Assembly: GCA_025504975.1 (NCBI GenBank)
Contig: JANUWI010000008.1
Coordinates: forward strand, 868,001-932,000
DNA from: Plenodomus lindquistii
Taxonomy: Eukaryota > Ascomycota > Dothideomycetes > Pleosporales > Leptosphaeriaceae
DNA: 64,000 bases
Direction of reading: 5' to 3'
Positions 58,901 to 64,000 of the stretch are shown here, piece by piece (within the stretch, counting starts at the first letter, position 1; each line of letters starts with the position of its first letter). Below the pieces are notes generated by a model. It did no database searches, was not told the DNA's origin, and worked only from the letters and a program-made list of their open reading frames with translations. A program made the position numbers and the translations under genes.

Positions 58901-61900
58901 TTAATTACTTTAAACTAAATCTATTATTAATTTAGCTAATTTCTAACTACTATTAAAATATAATTCTAATATAGACTATTTTTATTATACTAAGTAAAGA
59001 AGTAGGTTTTACTAGTAAAAATTATAAAAAGTAAAATAGCTTACTTTATTATATTAATACTGTAGATTTTAATAGTTTATTTCTAGTTACTTTATTATAC
59101 TAACTTTAGTTATTTTTAAAACTTTATATTTAATACTACTATTTTATATAACATTTAGCCTATTATAAAGCCTATTGTATTAAAATTATAACTATTTTTT
59201 TTAAAAATACTATACTTAGCCTATATATTTTCTACTAGATAAAACTAGTTTTATATAATTTTAAAGTTTTTATAAAATACCTTTTTAAAGTTATACTTTT
59301 AAAATATTCTTTTTTTTTAATATAAACTACTATCTAATAAATATACTAGTATAGTTTTAACTAATAAATAGTTACTTATATTTAGTAAATAAAGTATTAG
59401 CTATATTAGTAACTATAGTAATTTAAAAAACAAACTTTTTTACCTCTAGATTAAATATAGATTAGATAATTACTACTTTTTTAATTAAATAAAGCTATAT
59501 ACTATTAGGCGATGTATTAGATTATAAAAGCTATTTTATAAATTAATAATAAAGAATTTAAAATAAAATATTATAGATATATATAGCTATCTATAAAAAA
59601 AGATTTATATTATATTAGATAGTTTAAATTATAAACTATATCTACTTTTTATTTACTACTAATTATATATTATTCTATTAAAGTATTATAACTTCTATTA
59701 AAATACTTTACATTATAGAAGAGTTTTACTATTATAGAAAACTTTTTTAGATAGAAAACCTATCTATATAGTATATTAACTATTTTTACTTTATTTCTAT
59801 ATATTTATAAGTTATACTTTATTTTAGAGTACTATTTATAGTATTATATCTATTTTTAGCTTTAATAAGAATATATTTTTAATTTACTTTTTATATTACT
59901 ATATAATTTAAACTCTTTTATAATAGTTAAATATAGCCTTTTTTTTTAACTATAAAGTTACTTTTATACTACATCTACTATTTTTATATAATCTATTTTA
60001 TATTATAGCTTTATTAGTAGCTTAAAGTTTTAGAGTTTTTTTATACTAATACTTACTTATATATAATAATTATAGCCTTTTTTAATACTATTTAAAAAGC
60101 TTTAACTATAGAAGTTAATAAACTATCTATATACCTTTAAATTTCTACTTTTATAAATATTTATTAAAACTCTAGTTTAAAATTAGTTTTTAGAGTGTAT
60201 AACTACTAGAGTTTATTATTAATAAAAATAAGTAATAGAGTATATAACTAAACTTTAAAATATAATATAATTAACTCTAGTTTATATAAAACTAGTTTAG
60301 TATTTTAAGCTTTTTTTTTTAATATTACTAGACGTTTTTATAGCTTTATAGGCGTATATAAAGTAAAGTAAAAACTTAAACTTTATAATATATAATATAT
60401 TCTACTAGTAAACTAGTTAACCTAGTAAGCTTATTAAAATCTACTAAGCTTTATACTTATTCTATTACTTTACTATAGACTAGTAATATTATAAGCTATA
60501 AATATATAATAAAAAAAGAAAATAGCTTACTATTTAAGTTTAAAAAGCTAGCTAATCTAAAAGTTTTAAAGCTATAGCTATAGCTTCTAGCATTAATTAA
60601 TATAGACTTTCTAAATAAATTAATAGAATTACTTTATACTATTAAATTAAATCTAATTACTAGAAACTTACTACTACTAAAAAAACACTATTTATTATTT
60701 TTTTAACTTTAATTTATAAAAACTTACTTTCTAGCTATATAAAGTAGAAAATATAGCTAATAAAATAATAAAAGTATATAATAGAATACTAGTAAATAAG
60801 TACTAGACTTACTACTTTATAACACGTTTTAGCAAGTTTAATATAGCTTTTAATTCAATATTAAATATATAAAATATAAAGTAGAAAAATCTAGAGGTTA
60901 TTAGTATATAATTTAAATTTATAGATAATATAAAAGTTAAATATAGCATTTATAATAACAATATATATTATCTTAAAAAAATAAACTTCTAGATAGCTAT
61001 AATTAAATCTATAAAAGTTATTATAAACTTTAAAGAATATAATTAGCTAAATTCTACCTAGCTAGATAATAAATAAAGAAATTAATATTACCTAGAGTAT
61101 ATATACCTCTAGATATATAACTTTACTTTTTAGTATTAATTAAAAATTTATCTATAGTTTTATATAGTATAGAAAAATTAATATACTATAGAACTAGAAA
61201 GTTTTAGTTTTTAATAATAGCTAGATAAATAACGCGTTTATATAATACCTAGTAGAATATTACTATAATAGAGAATGTAAAATAGAATAGATTAAGTAGA
61301 TAGGTAAACAAAAATACTATTTAGAGATTAAAAATAGATAAATTATTACCTTTTTATTCTTTTTACTCTAGTAGGCTTTATACTCTACTTTTTACCTTTT
61401 TTCTATAGGTTTATAGAATCTCTAGCCTAAAATAGAGAGCTAGAGGCCTTTATACTTTAGTATAGAGTATAATAGCCTTTTCTAGCCTATAATAACTTTT
61501 TATAGACTATTCTAGCTTAAAAAAAAAGAAGCTATCTAAAAGCCTAATATTATTCTTTTTCTAGACTATAATTAATCTAATTAAATAGTTTTAACGCCTA
61601 TTTATATTTTATACATAATATAGTATTATATTTTTAGAGTAATAGGTAAAAGTTAAAATTTTAACGTTATTTATAACTAACTCTATTTATAGATTATAGT
61701 TTATATTTTTATTTTTATTTTACTACTATTTTATAGCCTATACTAGCCTTGTAAAGCTATAATATAAAAAATTACTTTTTCTCTATTCTAATCTATTACT
61801 TCTATACTATTTTTTTATTTAGTAAGTATTTTTTAAATTTTTTATATAGCTATTAGCTATAGAGGTTAAACTTTTATATAGTTTAATATAGACTATAATA

Positions 61901-62599
61901 CTCTATTCTAGTATAGTATAAAGCTAACTAGCTTAATAGAGCTATTTATACTTTTAACTAACTTTTTTAGCTTTATTTAATCTATTCTAGCTTATAATAA
62001 ATAAGAGCTAGGTTTTTAATAATATTTTTAATACTAGTTAGATAACCTACTACTACTATATTTACTATTATATTATTTTTACTACTAGTAATTTTTATTT
62101 TACTAGTATTTCTAGCTATATTATACTAGTTATTACTAATAATAATATTATTTTTTATAAAGCCTAGAATACTAGTAAATAAAATAAAATTATTTAGTAC
62201 TAGTACTACTCTTTAATAAATAAAAAGTATATAGCTATATATATATTTTTTTTAGCTCTAAATAGTCTATACTAATCTATTCTAGTACTATAGCTCTATA
62301 AAAATACTACTAGTACCTATTATAAAGTCTATATAGCTATATAGCTTTTTTAGTTTACTTTCTAGAACTCTAGCGCTAGTCTCTATAAAATAGATAGCTT
62401 AGAGGTTTTTTTTATTAAATAGTTAGCTACTCTAGATACTATTTACTAGAAATATAGCGCTTAGTCTAAAAATATTAATAAATAACTTCTTTTTAGCTAT
62501 TCTAGCCTATATAAGTTTATACTAATATTTTCTAGTATTTAAGTACTTTATTATTACTACCTCTTTTTATATAGTAGTACTCTAGCTAGAGATAAAAAT
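55990..62599. other. AT-rich stretch between the two retroelement copies, unidentified
   Basis: About 6.6 kb with no open frame and no similarity that I can name. It is less uniformly stripped of CA and TG around 58.4-61.3 kb than the Gypsy relic. A short direct repeat, TAGTACTAAATAC followed by T-rich sequence, occurs near 57,129 and 57,250. It may be other decayed repeats or non-repeat DNA caught in RIP leakage. Confidence 0.5.
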
Positions 62600-63011
62600 T
62601 GTAATAAAAGTATATTCTATTATAATAATAACTTTTAGCTATAGGGGTTTTTTTATAAACTACTTCTACTTTTCTCTATATAAGCTTATTAAAAATAGAA
62701 AACTATACTAACTTTTATTTAAACTACCTCTATACTATATTTAGTTAAAATTTTATAGAAATTTCTATGTTACTATTACCTACGTGCTAATATAGTAAAG
62801 AAAAAAAAAACTCTATAAAAACCTAGAACTACTTTTAAATTCTATTCTATATAGCTTACTTTTCTAATAAAACTATAAATATATAATTTTTTAATTTTTT
62901 TATACTAGGCTTATAAAAATTTAATTTATTTAGTTTTCTAATTTACGCCTACTTTTATATACTTTTAAACTAATTTAAATACTTTTAGTAGTTTATACTT
63001 TTAAATAATTA
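62600..63011 (+). repeat. Inverted third copy of the Gypsy LTR
   Basis: The reverse complement matches both LTRs of the element at 48.6-56.0 kb over their full length, including the TATAGTATAGAGGTAGTTTA block. It begins TGTAATAA on the plus strand, keeping the original TG/CA end that the other two copies have lost. It is the 5' LTR of a second element read left to right. Confidence 0.8.
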
Positions 63012-64000
63012 TATTATAAAAAGATTATTTTTTAACTAGTAATAGCCTGTATAATATTACTAATTTATTTAAAAAATTTATTTAAATCTTTTAGTTAACT
63101 AGCTTTTAAAACTTTCTAGGTTCTAGCTATAATTAACGCTAATAAATCTATTAATAATTCTAAAATTAGATTTTTAAAATCTCTAGTTAACTAAAGTTTA
63201 TAAATTTAGACTTTTATAGTATTACTAGTTTAAATAACTTTTAGAAAAATTATATTAAATAGTACTAAAATAATTTTAAAAACTACTAATAATCTAGTAG
63301 AATTAGAGGTAAAGCTAATATCTATTTCTATTAATAAAAAATAAACTTAATTTATTAAAAAATAAAAATAAATTAATAGCTTTTTTAAAAAACCTATAAA
63401 CCTATTAAATATTTAAAATATAGAAAATAACTAATACTAGCTATTTAGAAAGTAATTAGAGTTAAATAGAGTCTAGATCTATTTTAGTAGAACCTAGAAA
63501 TTTACTAACTATAATTTTTAATAATACTATAAAAATAATAGGCTAGCTACGCCCTAAATTAGTAGTTTTATAAACTAAAATAAAATTTATTACGAAAAAA
63601 ACTTTATATAATACTATTTCTAGAGTTACTTTTATTTTTTACTAAAAGCTTTAAAATCTTTTAATATTACTAGGTAACTAGAGTATTTTTTAAAACTTTT
63701 TTTTATATAATTAGAAAGCTACGTTTATTAAAGTATACTTTTTTGTTTTTAAACTATTAAATAAAAAAAACTATATTTATAAATAATAAAAAGTTTTAAT
63801 ACTATATAAATTTAAAATTAATAGTAACTATTACTATTTTAAATGTATTTATATAGTACTAGTTTAGAGTAATATTTCTAGTTTAGCTAAAAAGTATTTC
63901 AAATTTTAATATTTATTTAATAATAAAGCTAATAACATTTTTTTATAAAAGCTATAATAGCTATATTTAATAAATACTTTATTATAGATTATAAATAAAC
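62600..64000 (+). mobile_element. Second copy of the same Gypsy element, inverted and cut by the window edge
   Basis: Beyond the LTR, the reverse complement of about 63,012-64,000 continues to match the interior of the first element next to its right LTR: the 63,011-63,180 stretch matches 55,400-55,575, and 63,840-63,960 matches about 54,600-54,740. So this is a whole element or a large part of one, oriented left to right, with pol expected beyond the right edge. The 0.99 kb of interior seen has no open frame. Confidence 0.75.

Larger units (their letters stand above)
47561..64000. other. AT-rich, RIP-mutated repeat block
   Basis: From about 47,560 to the right edge the DNA is overwhelmingly A and T, and no open frame of 60 codons exists on either strand. 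Cytosines remain mainly before T, C or G, while CA and its complement TG are almost absent; between 49,021 and 49,440 I find none by eye. TA is in great excess. This is the signature of repeat-induced point mutation, which in Pezizomycotina changes C to T mainly in CA within repeated DNA. Some stretches, such as 58,380-61,320, keep a few CA and TG, so decay is uneven. The block contains at least two copies of one LTR retrotransposon. It could be a dispersed AT isochore, or pericentromeric or subtelomeric DNA; the window does not decide. Confidence 0.9.

Noticed and set aside
47561..64000. AT-rich block as mitochondrial DNA or a contaminating AT-rich genome
   Set aside because: It is joined directly to nuclear genes, has no mitochondrial genes, and shows the CA/TG loss and LTR structure of RIPped nuclear repeats.

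Overview
The window reads as nuclear DNA of a filamentous ascomycete (Pezizomycotina), most likely a Dothideomycete of the Pleosporales type. The reasons are: intron-rich genes with mostly 40-100 nt introns, GT-AG ends and CTRAC/CTNAY branch sites close to the acceptor; proteins that read like filamentous-ascomycete orthologues (INSIG, Eis1, sphingolipid C9-methyltransferase, fungal Zw10/Dsl1); and a sharp switch near 47.56 kb from balanced-GC gene space to a very AT-rich block with the footprint of repeat-induced point mutation (RIP). The order within Pezizomycotina is inference.

Gene-rich part (about 1.0-47.3 kb), in order: DH-BAR-SH3 Rho GEF (+); M16 zinc metalloprotease like yeast YOL098C/Sdd3 (-); Zw10/Dsl1-type tethering protein (+); Ytm1 ribosome-biogenesis WD40 protein (+); Trm112 methyltransferase activator (-); eIF2 gamma (+); INSIG sterol regulator (+); sphingolipid C9-methyltransferase (-); PTP-like phosphatase (-); eisosome protein Eis1 (+); clathrin heavy chain (+); pyruvate carboxylase (+); Cdk7/Kin28-like kinase (-); U1A/U2B''-type RRM protein (+); adenine deaminase (-); gamma-glutamylcyclotransferase-like membrane protein (-). 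I rebuilt exon structures by matching reading-frame changes to splice signals and family conservation. All are housekeeping genes, with no biosynthetic cluster. Several share a membrane and trafficking theme (GEF-BAR, Zw10, INSIG, sphingolipid methylation, eisosome, clathrin), but nothing in the sequence shows they are co-regulated.

AT-rich part (about 47.56-64 kb, running off the right edge): no reading frame of 60 or more codons survives, and CA and TG dinucleotides are nearly gone. I can still make out a Ty3/Gypsy LTR retrotransposon relic at 48,626-55,989, with two direct ~413 bp LTRs and decayed reverse transcriptase on the minus strand. A second copy lies in opposite orientation, with its LTR at 62,600-63,011 and its interior running off the window. 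The 6.6 kb between them is heavily decayed and unidentified.

I found no convincing RNA gene, CRISPR array or biosynthetic cluster. The most useful observations are the LTR geometry in saturated RIP DNA, three stop-free introns of length 3n that could be mistaken for coding sequence, an outsized 940 nt intron in pyruvate carboxylase, and tryptophan/acid motifs in the Zw10-like protein that resemble the coatomer-binding part of yeast Dsl1. I do not see a clearly new biological system.
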